From the NCBI GenBank assembly GCA_002179805.1, contig NAVB01000711.1, forward strand, positions 1-64,000: a DNA stretch of 64,000 nt, read 5' to 3'. Within the stretch, counting starts at the first letter, position 1; every line of letters begins with the position of its first letter. Made by a program: the position numbers and the translations under genes. This DNA is from Acanthamoeba lenticulata (Eukaryota; Discosea; Longamoebia; Acanthamoebidae). Shown in pieces: positions 43,673 through 56,017 of this stretch. Under the pieces are notes generated by a model. It was given only the letters and a program-made list of their open reading frames with translations. It ran no database searches and was not told the origin of the DNA.

Positions 43673-44614
43673 TTACTCTTGTGTGTCGGCCTTCTTCTCG
43701 GTTTCCTCTGCGGCACTCATGCGTTCAAAGAGGCCCGCCATCGCCTTCTTCTGCTTGTCGCTTTGGGCCTTTTCGTATTGTTTGAGTCGCCTGTAGGTAG
43801 TGAGAGAAAGAAATTTGTAAGCCGTTCCATGTCAAGGCAAAGCCACCAGGAAGGGAGCAGCGGTCAAAGGAGGGAAGGTGAACCTGATCTCAGCTTGGAT
43901 GGCCTTGTCGGCAGGATCCAGCTGGTTGGCCTTATTGAGATCCGACGCGGCCTTGTCCGAGTCACGCAGTTGCAGGTAGGCTGTGCAACCAATAACAAGA
44001 TGGTGCTAAGCAAGCGTCTTGTACACACACGCCTTTACAAGTGCTCTGAGTCGTACCCTGGCCTCGCCTAAAGAGCGCCTTAACACTGTTGGGGTCCAGC
44101 TGGAGAGCCTTGTTGCAGTCGTCGATCACTCGGTCCAACTTGTTCTGCTTGGCATGACAGAGTGCCATGTTCAAGTGCAGAGCCAAGCTAATGCTCTTTA
44201 CCTCGCTTGTCTGCCCGGACGACAGCGTCTGACTGTACTCGCGAGTGTGGTCAGGCAGAGGGCCCACGGACATGAAACGACGCAAGAGCCCGCCAAGACG
44301 TACGTGTCTTTACTCCGCATCATCGCGAACTGTCCGCCGTCGTCGCCCAGCCCCTTGACATAGAGCCACGCCTGCACAACAAAGCTATAGGTCAGCAGGC
44401 ACGAAGTCGCGGCCGAAAGCACAAGTGCCGAACCTTGTGGTAGGCGAGCAGGGCTTTGGCGTAGTCCTGTTGCTTGACGAATCCATTGCCCTCGTCCTTC
44501 AGCTTCAATGCCGTCGCAATCTTCTCCTCGATCGTCTACATGAAAAGATTGTTGCAGCCCGTTAGCCTGTGTTGAACTCCTTACAGGTGCAAGATGACGC
44601 ACCTTGCCCGCCAT
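43673..44614 (-). CDS. Small TPR protein
   Basis: Six exons (44614-44603, 44535-44434, 44371-44304, 44232-44057, 43980-43884, 43790-43673) give 190 residues. Exon 1 codes only for MAGK. Three TPR units follow: KLKDEGNGFVKQQDYAKALLAY, the unit around SLALHLNMALCHAKQNKLDRV, and SVKALFRRGQAYLQLRDSDKA. The last helix (QKKMAGLFERM) resembles the end of the TPR domain of FKBP51/52, cyclophilin 40 and TTC9, all of which bind Hsp90 or partners. The Lys/Asn/Arg positions (KxxGN, N..., K..R) match a carboxylate clamp for an Hsp70/Hsp90 C-terminal EEVD. There is no PPIase domain in this gene. Confidence 0.85.
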
Positions 44615-44933
44615 GTTTGTGGTGCAGCGAAGTCGCTGGATCTTGTGGGCAAGCGATTTGGCCAAACAGTTTTAAGTTTTTCGGGCCTATCCCAAAAGTG
44701 GGAATATCGCTCAAATTTACAAGAGGCTCACATGCGTGAAAGACTTTCCTCGGCGGGTGTGGCCACGACACTTCCTCCTGGAGCGGTTGGCCGTCTACGG
44801 CTTGCACTTTGACAAGGTCAAAGGGGCTTCTCTTTTGGTGATCCGGCTACAACGACACAGTCACTGTCTACAGAAATTCGTCGCTACAACGAGAAAATGG
44901 TAAACAAAAAGCATTAACGCCGAATACAGCACC
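44615..44933. other. Divergent promoter region of the TPR and GST genes
   Basis: About 320 bases between two divergent starts. Nothing beyond probable promoter and leader sequence is recognised. Confidence 0.45.
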
Positions 44934-45781
44934 ATGACAGACCAGGAGCACGCCACCGGCCAAGTGCGCCTCTTTGGGACGCCGCTCTCCACGTTCACTC
45001 GCACCATTTCGATGGCCCTCCACTCTCAGGGCGTGCCGTTCGAGCAGGTACCTCCGCCACCTACCACAACTCGCGTTCGCAGCGGGTAAACGAATCCACA
45101 CGGCGTTGCTCGGTGCAGGTGCCCTGTCGTGCCCACTCGGAGGAAGCGCGCAAGCACCACCCGCTAGGCTTCATACCCGCTCTGCAGCATCAGCCCAGCA
45201 CGCCCGGCGCACCGCTGTTCGAGGTGTGCGAGAGCATTGCCATCGCCCGCTACCTCGATTCGGTGGTGTTCCCTGCTGCACCCAACAGAGCGCAGCGACC
45301 CGCACTCCGCGGCGGCAGCGACTCGCACGTTGTCGCGCGCATCGATATGGCGGCCAGCCTCGCTGCCGATCACCTGTTCCGCCGCGCCGAATTCGGCGTC
45401 GTCAAGCCGCGCCTGGCCGTTGAGGCCGAAGGCGCCAAGCAGGGCCACAGCCACGGCCAGATCGAAGCCGCCGTGGCGGCCCAGGTGCGCGAGGGCCTCG
45501 AAGCGCTCCGGCCGGTCCTGGCCGTGTTCGAGGGCCTCCTGTCCGACAACGCGTCGTCGGCCTACTTGGTGGGCGATGACCTCACCTGGGCCGACCTGTA
45601 CGCCTATCCGCCGCTGGCCGACCTGCGGGCCACGCCCGAGGGCGCCCACCTGCTGCCCACCGCCTACCCGCGGCTCGAGGCCTGGGTCGCTCGCATGGCC
45701 CAACGCGACGAGGCCCGTCGCACCTACGACGGCACCGTGGCGAGCCAGCGCCAGCAGCAACAAGAACAAGCCAAGTTTTGA
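44934..45781 (+). CDS. Glutathione S-transferase
   Basis: Two exons (44934-45047, 45119-45781) give 258 residues. The N-terminal thioredoxin-like half has RLFGTPLSTFTRTISMALH, FIPALQ in place of the cis-Pro loop, and FEVCESIAIARYLD, the Glu-Ser glutathione-binding motif. The C-terminal helical half includes LTWADLYAYPPLADLR with the conserved Asp of the N-capping box. A catalytic Ser or Thr is likely among the early STFTR residues rather than Tyr, as in theta, zeta and phi classes, but the class cannot be fixed. It conjugates glutathione to electrophiles in the cytosol. The short Gln-rich tail is unremarkable. Confidence 0.88.
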
Positions 45782-45895
45782 GGAGAGCTGGCATTTATCC
45801 TTTTTTTTTAAAAGGAGAAAAAAAGGTTATTTGATTTATTTATTTGATGACTGAAAATCATAATAAAAATAACTGTACACACAAGCCGCACGTGC

Positions 45896-48800
45896 TCAGA
45901 AGCCCTCGGCACGCTTGCGCTTGGCGCCGGGCCGTGCGGCCGGGCTGCGTCGGGCGATCACAGGCGTCACGGGCGACAACGGGGAGGCGGACGGCGGCGA
46001 TAGCGGAAAGGCGGGCGAGGCCGACGCCGCCGGGGACGCCGTCGAGGCAATCGGCGAGATGGGCGGAGGCAGCGGCGTAGAAAAGGCGCGCTGGTGGGGC
46101 GACGGCGGGCTCAGCGGCGTGGGCGAGCGGATCGGCGTGATGGGCGGCAAGCTTTGTGTGCCCGAGCTCGGGCGCGCGGGCGTCGCAGGCAGCCGCACCG
46201 GTGTCGACGGTGTAGTGGTGATGGTCGGCACAGCGCCGCGCGGAGTCTGCGAACCAGCCGGCGGCGTCGCCGTCACGGTGGGCGCCACCGGGCGAGCCTT
46301 CTTGGACACTAGCAAGGGCGCGCGCTGCGGCTGCCGGGGCGTGAGGAAGCCGCCCGACTGCAGGCCGGGACTGAGGACAGCCTGCGGCTGTGAGGCCGAC
46401 CGCTTGGATGACGGGAAGAGCGGCCGCTTGAACTCGGACGACGCCGGGGTCATGGGCTCTGAGGCTCCGCCGCCGCCATCTCCGACGTCCTGCGGCGACG
46501 AGTCAAACAGGAACGAGTCACTGGCGTCGCTCCTGTTGGGCGACAGCAGCAGCGACGCCGAAGATGGCGAGGACGGCGGGGCCGAGATGCGCGAGCGTGT
46601 GGAGCCGCCACTCAAGGGCGACGAGAAGAGGACCGGCGAAGGCGACAGCGGGGCGGCGTTCCCGCCTACCGCCGGCTGGTTGGTGTTGTCCGCACCGAGC
46701 GCGGGTTCGGGCAGGGGCGGGAGGTCCAGGTGGACGCGGAGCGCGTTTTCTCGCTGCCGCCACCGCCGGGCCAGGTCTTCCAGGCCCTTCTCGTAAGGGT
46801 CGGCCTCGTGCACTTCGTCCTCATCTTCTTCCTCCTCGTCGCCTTGCTCGTTCTCCTCGTCCTCGTCCTCGCCTCGCTCGCCGGCGCCACGCTCAGGCGT
46901 CGGGGCCTCGGGGCCGCGAAAGGCCCACTTGGCGCTGCCGAACGGGAGGACGGGCGACACCGGGAAGAGCGAGAAGCTGCCCTCGCTCGATGACTCGGCC
47001 GCAGCGGTGCGGTGCTGGCGCAGGCGCTGGGCGCGCGCCCGGGCGGCCTGGCGCTGCCTGGCCCGGCGCTGGCGCTCGGTCCGGAGCACGAGGCGTCGTT
47101 CGCGCTGCGCGGCGGCGGCCAGAAGGCGCTCAAACTCGACGAAGCCGTCGAACGACTCGTCGGCCGGCCGCTCGCCAAAGAGCCGCTCAAAGAGCTCGGC
47201 GCGGGCGTCCCGCTTGCGCTGTAGCTGGCGCTCGGCCTGCTGCTGTGACTGCTGCTGCCGCGACGCATCGACGCTCATGGCCTCATCGTCGTCGTCGGCA
47301 GCCTCGTCGGCCTCGTCGTCAACGCTGCAGCTCTCGCGGACGAAGCGCATGATGGAGGCCGGGGCGACGCTCAGGCCCAGCTCGGCCTTGAGGTGCCAGA
47401 AGATGTCGAACACGGTCTTCTGGCCGCGCCGCACAAAGGCAAAGATGTCGCGCAGCTTCTCGCGCAGCCGCTCCTCGTCCTCGCGCCAGGCCAGCTCAGT
47501 CCGCTGCTGGGCCGACGGCGACAACGTGGCCAATGACGTTGACAGCGACGGCGACGGCGACGTTGACGTTGACATCAACGAGGCGGCCGGCTCGCTGGCG
47601 AGGTGGAAGGCGAGGAGGTCCGTCCGGTCGATCACGCGCTGGGCACGGGCCCCTGCCTTCTCGTCCTCGTCTTCGTCGCGCCGGAAGCGCGCCGCCCACG
47701 CGGGGGAGGTGGCCAGCCGCAGGTCGCTGTAGTCCCACATGAGCGACGGCGGCGGCTTCCGCCGCTGCCGCTTCAGAACGACGGTCTTCTCGCCGGTCTC
47801 GGCCTCGAGCCGTTCAGCGGGCGTGTCGGTGGTCACCTCGTCGACGTCGACGTCGACGTCGACATCTGTTTTGTTGGAGACCGACTCGAGCCAGAAGGAC
47901 TGGGCAAAGACGTCGCCCAGCTCCGTCATCTGGAACACTTGCAGGCGGAGGCTGGAGGCCAACGACACCGCCTCATCCGCCTCCTCCTCTTTCCGGCTGG
48001 CGTCATCGTCTTGTTGTTCCTCTTCTTCTTCTTCATCCGCGTCCTCGTCCTCATCCTCCTCCTCCTCCTCGCCATCGTCTTCATCGGCCTTTGGTCGCTT
48101 CCGCTGCTTCCGCCGATGCGGGCGGGACCGGGCGCGGGCCGGGAGGACGACGGCGCACAGGCCGAGGAGAAGCTTGGGCAGGAGGCCCGCCACCGACACG
48201 TTCCACAGCGGGTCGTACAGCGTGTCGCGCGCCTGTCTGCAGCCAATGAGGCCCAGCAGCAACAGCAACAGCAATGTCACCATCAGCAGCAGTCGCAACA
48301 ACAGCAACAACAGCAACAGCAACGACATGAGGTGGGAGGCGCGGGTACGGGGTGTAGTATTGGCGCGAGGCCAGGATCGAGGGCAGGGCCAAGGGCCGCT
48401 CGGGGCTGAAGACGGCGCACCACGTGCCCGACTTGTCCCACACGCTCGAGCCCTGAACAGATTTCAACAAGACCCCCACACGGTCAGCCCCAAACTCGAT
48501 CTCTCTCTCTCGATCTCTCGCTCGCTCGAGTGGATGCATTAGAGGGTTTGGGGGGGACTGCGGCCTACCCGAGAGTCGGCGTCGGCCAGCGTGGGCATCA
48601 CCACGTTCAGGTCTGGTGTGCGGGTGGCGGTGATGGTGATGACGTCAGCCTGACACGTGGCATCGCAGGTGGGCGAAAGAGGAGGAGGTACCGAGGGTGT
48701 ACTGCAGGAGCAGGATGTCGCCTCGCGAGCGGTTGGCCACGGTGATGTAGGCTGGCAAGTGGGGGACGTTAGCCATTTAGAGAGATCCGCCCAATTGCAC

Positions 48801-50926
48801 ACGTGTGCCACGTCAGCAGCAGGAGGCGCAGCAACGACGAAGATCTTTGGATTGGGGGGGGGACGTCGACGTACTGGAGAGGTGCTCGGGGGAGGGCTGG
48901 AGGAGGCTCACCAGCGAAAGCGGCTCGCTCGTGATGTGGTGGCGCCACGCGAGCAGCGACGACGCCGTGTTCCGCTCGTCGAGGAGCATGACGTGGTCGG
49001 GGGTCGTGATGACCAAGTGAAATGGGTGCCATGGATGCCGCGCGAAGCTGCACTCGTCCCCCCCCCCATGTGGCCTTTAAGGTGGCGCTCGACGTCATAG
49101 CGGGGCAGCAGGGAGGTGGCGCACCCGTGAATGGCCTCGACGGCGGACGGGAGGGGCAGGACCTGCCGGACGGTCGTTTTCGAGGCAAATTGGAAGCGGA
49201 GGAGCTCGGACCTGGTGGCCACCAGTAGCGAGCGCGGGTGCGCCCCGAAGGCGCACGCCCAGCCCCGCGCGACAGAGGAGGGCGTTGTGGACTCGCCCGT
49301 GCGAGGCTTGGCCAGCATGCGCACCCGCCGAGGGTTGGCCGCTTCCCACAGAAGGACCGCGCCTGCCCATGCATAGTCAGCATTCCTCTCCAAGTATAAA
49401 ACTAAATAACCAAAACATATATTTAAAATGCAAAAACAAATGAAAGAAGAAATGTGCAGAGGCGTTACCGTCGCTCGTCACGATGCCGAGGTCGGCCGTG
49501 TGGTGAGAGAAGGCGATGGACACGGGCTTGGCGCGTAGCGGTATCGTCATCTCCCGCTTCAGCTTATAGGCGCGCTCGCCCTTGTCTGCTGCCCCCCCCC
49601 CCGCGTGTGTGTGTAAGATGCTTTCCTGCGCGGGAAGGACGAGAGATGGGGGCCAAAAACCAATGATGGAGAAGACGAGGCAAGAGTCCAGGGTCGTCAC
49701 GGCGATGAACGGGCGCGAGGGGCCTTCCTGCGTGCTCCCCACGTTCATGGCGCGCAGTTGGCTGTGTCGCACACAACAGCGTCAATCGACAGCCACACAC
49801 ATGCAACGATGCGAGGAAGAAGAAGAAGAAGAAGAAGGCGGCGAGTAGCGATACCCTACGGTAGAGCCCACGCCGTAGAAGTCCGAGGCCGGCGGCAGGC
49901 GCGAAACTCCGGCCGCGCGGAGGTCCTCCAACGCGCAGATCCGTGAGGCGGGAGAGTCAAGGGGGAGCCATCACGACACCACAGGTGGTTGCAAGCCCAC
50001 GAACCGCCAAAACAACACCAACAACAACAATAACAACAACAACAACACGAGCACCAACACGAAGCACAAGAGGAAAGGAGAATGAAGACGAAGGAGGTGG
50101 AAAGGATATGTAGCGTGTCGCGGCCGAGGCCAGTGACAAAGGCCAGGAAGGCGGGAAAGCCGGCGGCGGGAGGCGTGCAGGCCATGTACTCGGCCGCATC
50201 GTCCTCGAGGCGCTCAGCCTGCGCGCCCACCGAAGCAGGTGGTGGACGTTCGTCGGCGTCGGCGTCACCGAGGCCGATCACTTCGGCCACCACCGATGGC
50301 ACAAAGTCGACGCCCACCGCCGCGTGCACCAACAGGCGCGCGAGCTGCCGCACACACAACGACAACACACGCCACACACGCCCTGTACCGTGAGAGGACG
50401 AACTACGCCACACCCAAGGCGAGAGAGTCCAGGAACCGGACCTGCTCCTGTGCCGCCACGCCCAGGCCACCCGGCGGGAACAGCTCTGTCTGGGCGTCGG
50501 TCGAGCTGGCGGGGTCGAACGGGTGCGGGTTCGTGAAGGCCAGCTCGATCGTGGTCTCTGGCCGGACCTGCTTGCAGGCCTCTGCACGCGGAGTTTGTGG
50601 GTACATTAGGGCAGAGCCTGTGTTGCCACACACGCGGGGTGGAGAAAGATGGAGCTCTCACCCAAAGCAAAGAGATCGCGCTCGTCTTCCTCTGCCCGCA
50701 TGATAGAGCGCGCATATGTTGATGCCGGACGTGCGCGGACCTCCGCCGGAGGTTCGTCTGTGGATTCGTCCTCATCATGAGTGTCCTTACGTGTCAACAA
50801 GAATCCGCCCATGAAGCCCAGGTCGAGCTCGCCATCTGGGCGAAACTGACTGCGCGCATAGGGAAGGGCCAACGCGACCCCAGCATGGTAGGACCATGCC
50901 GGGACGGTCCCCACCTCATCCTCCAT
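45896..50926 (-). CDS. TAF1C/Rrn6-like RNA polymerase I initiation factor subunit (putative)
   Basis: Twelve exons give 1330 residues in frame: 50926-50662, 50581-50412, 50344-50090, 49925-49855, 49761-49661, 49585-49469, 49362-49094, 49052-48875, 48751-48692, 48612-48569, 48452-48327, 48232-45896. Residues about 140-560 look like a beta-propeller, with VLLWEAANPRRVRML, the HPRSLLVATRSELLRF block, then ARHPWHPFHLVITTPDHVML and LLDERNTASSLLAWRH. The last two match the propeller signature of human TAF1C and yeast Rrn6, subunits of SL1/core factor at rDNA promoters. The C-terminal 770 residues are acidic, then Arg/Gln-rich helical, then Ser/Pro-rich with many SPP/TP sites, ending in KRKRAEGF, a likely nuclear signal. 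Confidence is high in the gene, moderate in the name. Confidence 0.6.
49053..49093 (-). other. Very short intron (41 nt) in the TAF1C-like gene
   Basis: Intron 7 between a GTCGAG donor and a GACGAG acceptor is about 41 bases and holds a run of ten Gs. It is the only placement that keeps frame with a phase-0 donor. A nearby TGCAG is an alternative acceptor in another phase. Confidence 0.5.
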
Positions 50927-51151
50927 GAGGTGAGAGATTTCTTGGTGATGCGCACCAAATTTTTCGCATACTTGACCACAATATTGTCGACTGTAGATTT
51001 GGCGCCAAAAACAGCAAGTGCAGGGCCAACAGATCAACAAGACGCGGCAAGGCCTTTTGGCAGTTGTGTAAGTTGCGAGCGGTTCCATCTTGCGCAATCG
51101 ATTGGATCGGTTGCCATAAATTTGTGCATCTCGCGTTGGCATTCAGAAATT
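50927..51151. promoter_or_regulatory. Divergent promoter region of the TAF1C-like and gelsolin-domain genes
   Basis: A 225-base gap between two starts. No clear TATA box. It contains AT-rich patches (AAATTTTTCGCA, AATATTGTCG). Both genes must be driven from here. Confidence 0.4.
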
Positions 51152-54100
51152 ATGAGCAGCACTACGAAACCTGTCGCCAACGGCTCGGCAGCCAAGCCGA
51201 CTAGCCGCCCTGCCTCTCGGCCCGCTGGCAGCTCATCTGCAGCCACTTCGGTCACCAAGCCACGACCCACTGTGGGCAGGCCTACGACTAGCGCCACTAA
51301 GCCAACAGGAGCGACAAGCTCTACCGCTGCTGCAAAGCCTCGGCCAACCAGTGAGAATGGAGTGGCTCGGCCGACTTCGGCGGCTGCAGTCCGGCCTACA
51401 ACAACCAAGCCGGTGTCAACCAAGCCTGCAGTTCCGAGGCCTGGTATTTTGCTCCTTTCTCTCACTCATTTCACCAATTCATCAACTAATTCTGCGTGTG
51501 TTTTTTATTTATAATTAAGCTGCCGTGAAGCCTCCCGGCTCGGTACGTCGCTGTGTCGCCTGACCGCCGTGGTCGAAAACTGACGTGCTTGTGTCCGCGC
51601 AGACTACTTCGTCGCCGCTGAAGCCCACGAGCGTCAGGCCCACTACCCGACCGGCTGCCACGACGACCGCTGCTGGCGCCAAGCCCGTCGCTGCTGTGCG
51701 CTCCACGGGAGTCAAGCCTGCCACCACGACATCGGGCACCACCGCGGCAGTCAAGCCTGCTACTACGACGAAGCCCGCGACGGCACGACCCACGACGACC
51801 GCCACCAGGCCCACAACTGCGACGGCTACCACCAGACCCGCAACGGCGCGGCCCACTACGGCCACGTCAGGCGCGGCTGCAGCTCGCCCCGTTGTTGCGG
51901 TTAGCGGCAGGCGCACAACCACGGCCACCACTACCGCTGCCAAGCCCGCCGCGGCCACCAGCACCAAGCCGGCCACCACGGCGACCAAGCCCGCTGCGGC
52001 CAGGCCGACCACTGCCGCCGCCAAGCCCGCTGGCACCGCCAGGCCGGCCACGTCGGCTGCCCGGCCCACCACGGCAACCAAGCCCGCCGCTCGGCCCACT
52101 GCTGGCACGGCCAAGCCCACGCCCAGCTCGCGGGTGGCGTCGCCCGCGCGGCCGACGACGAGCTCTGCGCGCCCGTCCCCGGCGTCGTCACCGGCTCGGC
52201 CCGCCGTCAAGCCCGGCACCACGACCAAGCCGGTCGCCGCCGCTGCTGGTGCCAAGCCCGCCGCGACCAAGTCGAGCGCGCCGCCCGTGTCGCTGCTGCG
52301 TGTGAAGGGCGTCACGAAGCCGCACGTAGCGGAGTTGGAAGTCTCCTATCGCTCCCTCAACAGCGGCGACTCCTTCGTGCTCCTCCTCGGCGACGGTAAC
52401 GCCAACCTCCCTGTTAGCCCCCCCCCCAACTCACCTGCGGCCTCTGGCTGGCCAACATTGGCTCACGACGCGAACGGTGGCAGACACGCGCAAGCTGGCG
52501 CGCGTGTTCGTGTGGCACGGCGCCCAGGCCAACGAGGTCGAGCGGTCTGAGGCGCTCGCGCTCGGCGAGCGCGTGGCGCAGCACTTCCCCGACGTCAGCG
52601 TCCATGTCCTCGGTAATGCTTATGCGCCTCCTGCTTCGCACACATGCACACCCACCTAGAGCGCTTGCCTCACCCGCGCGCGGCTCCCGCAGGCGAGGGC
52701 AAGGAGGAGGTGCAGAGCAAGGACGACGCGGCGGCCTTCTGGGCGGCGCTGGGCGGCAAGGGCAAGCCCGCCACGGCCGCCTCTGCTGGAGCCGACGCGC
52801 AGGAGGAGTCCAAGCCTACCCCCGTCATCCACCTGTATATTCTCCCTGCCCCGTTTTGTGTCCTGTTCCCTCCCCCCCCAAGCTTGCACTTTCTTGTGTA
52901 TGAGGAGCTGAGCATGACGACGACGATGATGGTGATGACGATGAACAGGATCTACGAGGCGGAGGATGGGAGCGTCAAGATTGCCGATCCAACCTCCAAA
53001 CGCATCGATGCCGCGCTCGACTTCTCCGCCCCGTGGCAGGTCCTCAACCCTAACCCGTCCCCACTCGCCCCGAAACAAACGTTCACTATTCCTGGCCTGA
53101 TGGCTTCGTCTCGGCGGCTAATATACGCGTATGTTTGTTGCCAAAACAAAACAGGAGACGATGGCGGTGGCGCTCGACACGCAGTACCACATCTACGTCT
53201 GGGTGGGCGCCAAGGCCTCATCCAACCTCAAGCTCCTCGCTCCCAAGCTGGCCGCCGTACGTCCTCCCGCTTTCCCCAGATCTGGCGATGCCCTTCCCTC
53301 AATCAACAACCTTTGCCCCCCACCACCATCATCATCACTGGCCCGGAGGCTGATGCTCGTGTGAAAAATGTTGGGGCTGTACACACACGCGCGCACACAG
53401 GAGACGCTGGTGTCGGCGGTCAAGAACCGGCCCAAGACATGCCGCGTGCGGGCGGTCAGATCGGGCGCCGAGTCGGCCGCCTTCCTCGCCTTTGCCCCCG
53501 ACTTTGGTGGCCACCGCCAGCCCGCCGCGGCCCCTGCCGCCGCCGCCAACCACGACGATAGCGCCGCCGAGAAGCCCCAGCCGGTCGAGGCTGAGACGCC
53601 CGAGGTCGTGGTTGCGGCTCACATGGACGCTGACGCCGTGGCTGAGGCTTCCACGCCCGAGCAGCGCGAAGAGGAGAAGGTCGAGGAGGTTGAGGAAGAG
53701 CAGCAGCAGCAGCAGCCCGTAGAAGAAGATGCGACGGCAGCGGCGGCGTTGGATGAGGCCCCCAAGCGAGAGAAGGAGGACGAGGAGAAGGAGGAGGAGG
53801 AGGCCGATCTGCACCCGGTCGAGCAGGCGGAGAAGCCCACGGAGCAGGAGCAAGAGCAGCAGGAGCAGAAGCAGGAGCAGGAGGAGGAGGCACCTGCTGG
53901 CGAAAAGGCCGATGATGAGCAGGCCGTCGAGCCGGAGGCACCGCATGAGGAGGAGCATAAAGGAGAGGAGGAGAAGGAGGAGAAGGAGGAGCCCGTTGCG
54001 GAACCCGCGGTCGCTGACGTCAGCGTCGAGCAGACGACTGAAGATGCGAAGGACGCGCCTGAGCCCGTGAGCCAGCAGCCGCCCCATGAGGAGGAGGAGG

Positions 54101-55833
54101 AGGAAGAAGAGGCGAAGGCCGAAGAGCCCAAGCCCCTCACCGACGAGGCGGAGGCGGCCCACGAGGAGCAGAAGGACGATCACGAGCACGAGCACCACGA
54201 CCATGAGCAGCAGCCGCAGGAGGACGAGGGTCATAACGAAGAGGAACAAGCGAAGGCGAAGGTCGAGGAGGAGGCCGTGGAGGAGGTCGCCGAAGAGATC
54301 GTTGAGGAAGTGATCGAAGAGGCCCTCCACGCCGCGACCCACCATCAGGAGGAGGAGGAGGAGGAGAAGGAGCCGACCGATGGTGATGCTGCTGCTGATA
54401 CCGCTGCCGCTGTTGATGATGATGACCATGCCGAGGCCAAGCAGCAGGCGGAGGAGCAGGAGCAGAAGGAGGAGGAGGAGGAAGAAGAGAAGGTCAACAA
54501 CGCCCACGAGCACCAAGATGAGGCAGAGGTGGAGAAGCCCGAGAAGGAGGATGAGGAGGAGGTCCATCATGAGGAGGTGGCCCAGGAGGCGCACTCTCAT
54601 CATCATCATCACGAGGATGAGGAAGAAGTCAAGGAAGAGGAGGAGGAGCCCAAGGAAGCGGCAAAGGACGAGGAGGAAGGAGTGGAGAAGCCCAAGGAGG
54701 AGCACCATGCGCACGAGCTCGAGGCCCACAAGGATGATGAACCGCAGGAAGAGCCCCAGGAAGAGCAGAAAGAGGAGATCGAGGAGGAGCCCGAGGAGCA
54801 GTCGACCGAGCCCGAGCAGCATCCTCGTCATGATAACGAGGAAGAGGAGGAGGAGCTTGACCTGCCGCAAGAGGAGAAGCACGAGGAGGAGGAAGAAGAA
54901 GAAAAGGAGAAGGAGGAGGAGAAGGAGCCCTTCCACCAGCAGCCTCATCATGATGAGGAAGAAGAGGAGACGGTGCAGGAGACGGTGCAGGAGGAGCAGC
55001 ATGAGCCCCAGCAGGAGCAGGAGCAGGAGCATGACGACGAGGAGAAGCAGGAGGAGGAGCAGGAGAGGAGAGGCGCGGAGCCCACTCAAGTGTCCTTCGA
55101 AACCGCAGAGGAGAACAACAACAGCGAGGACGAGGAGGCGGACGAGGAGGCGGAGGAGATTCAGCACCACCGGGAAGAGGGCAAGCACGTAGAGGAGCAG
55201 AAGGAGGAGGAGGAGGAGGAGCCAACGACGGAGAAACAGGAAGAGGAGGAGGAGGAGGAGAGCAAGGAGGAGAAGGAGGAGAAGGCCCATGTGGAAGACG
55301 AAGTCGTGGAGGCGACGACGACGGAAGAGGTCGTGGCGGAGGAGGAGGAGGCTGTGGCGGCGGCAGAGGGCGGGGAAGAGGAAGAGGAGGAGGTGGTAGA
55401 GGTGGAGGTGGCTGTGTGGACACCGAACAACAACAACAACGAGGAGGAGGAGGGAGAGGAGGAGGGCGAGATCTACGATCCCACGGCCGATGACGAGGAC
55501 CACCAGCAGCAGCCTCACCAGGAGGAGGAGGAGGAGGTCGAGGAAGTCGCCGTGGCCGTGGCTCCGTCCGCCAGCGCCAACGAAGAGGAAGAGGAGGAGA
55601 GCGGCATCTACGAGCCCTCCGACCACGAGGGCGAGGAGGTGGAGGTCGTCGAGGTCGCGGTGGCTGTCAAGACAACGGGAGACGACGACGAGGAGGAGGG
55701 CGGGATCTACGACCCCAATGCCGACAGTGACGAGGAGGAGGTGGTGGAGGAAGTGGCTGACGCGGAACCCCACCACCATCACCAGCAGGGCGCCATGCTC
55801 TCCCCCGAAGAGGAGGAGGAGGGCATGATCTAG
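51152..55833 (+). CDS. Gelsolin-domain protein with basic Thr/Pro-rich head and very long Glu-rich tail
   Basis: Eight exons (51152-51443, 51520-51542, 51603-52395, 52484-52612, 52693-52834, 52949-53039, 53155-53256, 53401-55833) give 1334 residues. Residues 1-345 are a basic, disordered Thr/Pro/Ala/Lys region built of TKPxTxRPT-like units. Two gelsolin-type domains follow: VSLLRVKG to SFVLLLGD, KLARVFVWHGAQANEVERSEAL; and LIYEAEDGSVKI, ETMAVALDTQYHIYVWVGAKAS. From about residue 570 to the end the protein is Glu-rich (about 760 residues), closing with three related GxIYxP units. Gelsolin domains bind, sever or cap actin with calcium; a full severing protein has three to six. This one may be an actin side-binder or a sensor. 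Confidence 0.85.
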
Positions 55834-56017
55834 AGAGAGCGTGGAGGATGATGGTGGATGCGAGGAAGAGGGGAGGGGGGGTGAAAAACAATAATTTATT
55901 ATTCTCTTCTTTTTGCCGCCACTTTTGTACAACCCTTTTGTGTCCTGGCGTGGCAATGATCAGCGTGGGTGAGAAGGTTCCCCAGTCATGATCATCGGGC
56001 AACAATCACTGGCCCCT

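Noticed and set aside
53335..55956. Minus-strand open frame of 873 codons, almost all Leu/Val
   Set aside because: It is the antisense shadow of the Glu-rich gelsolin tail (GAG/GAA read backwards as CTC/TTC). It has no domains or splice structure.
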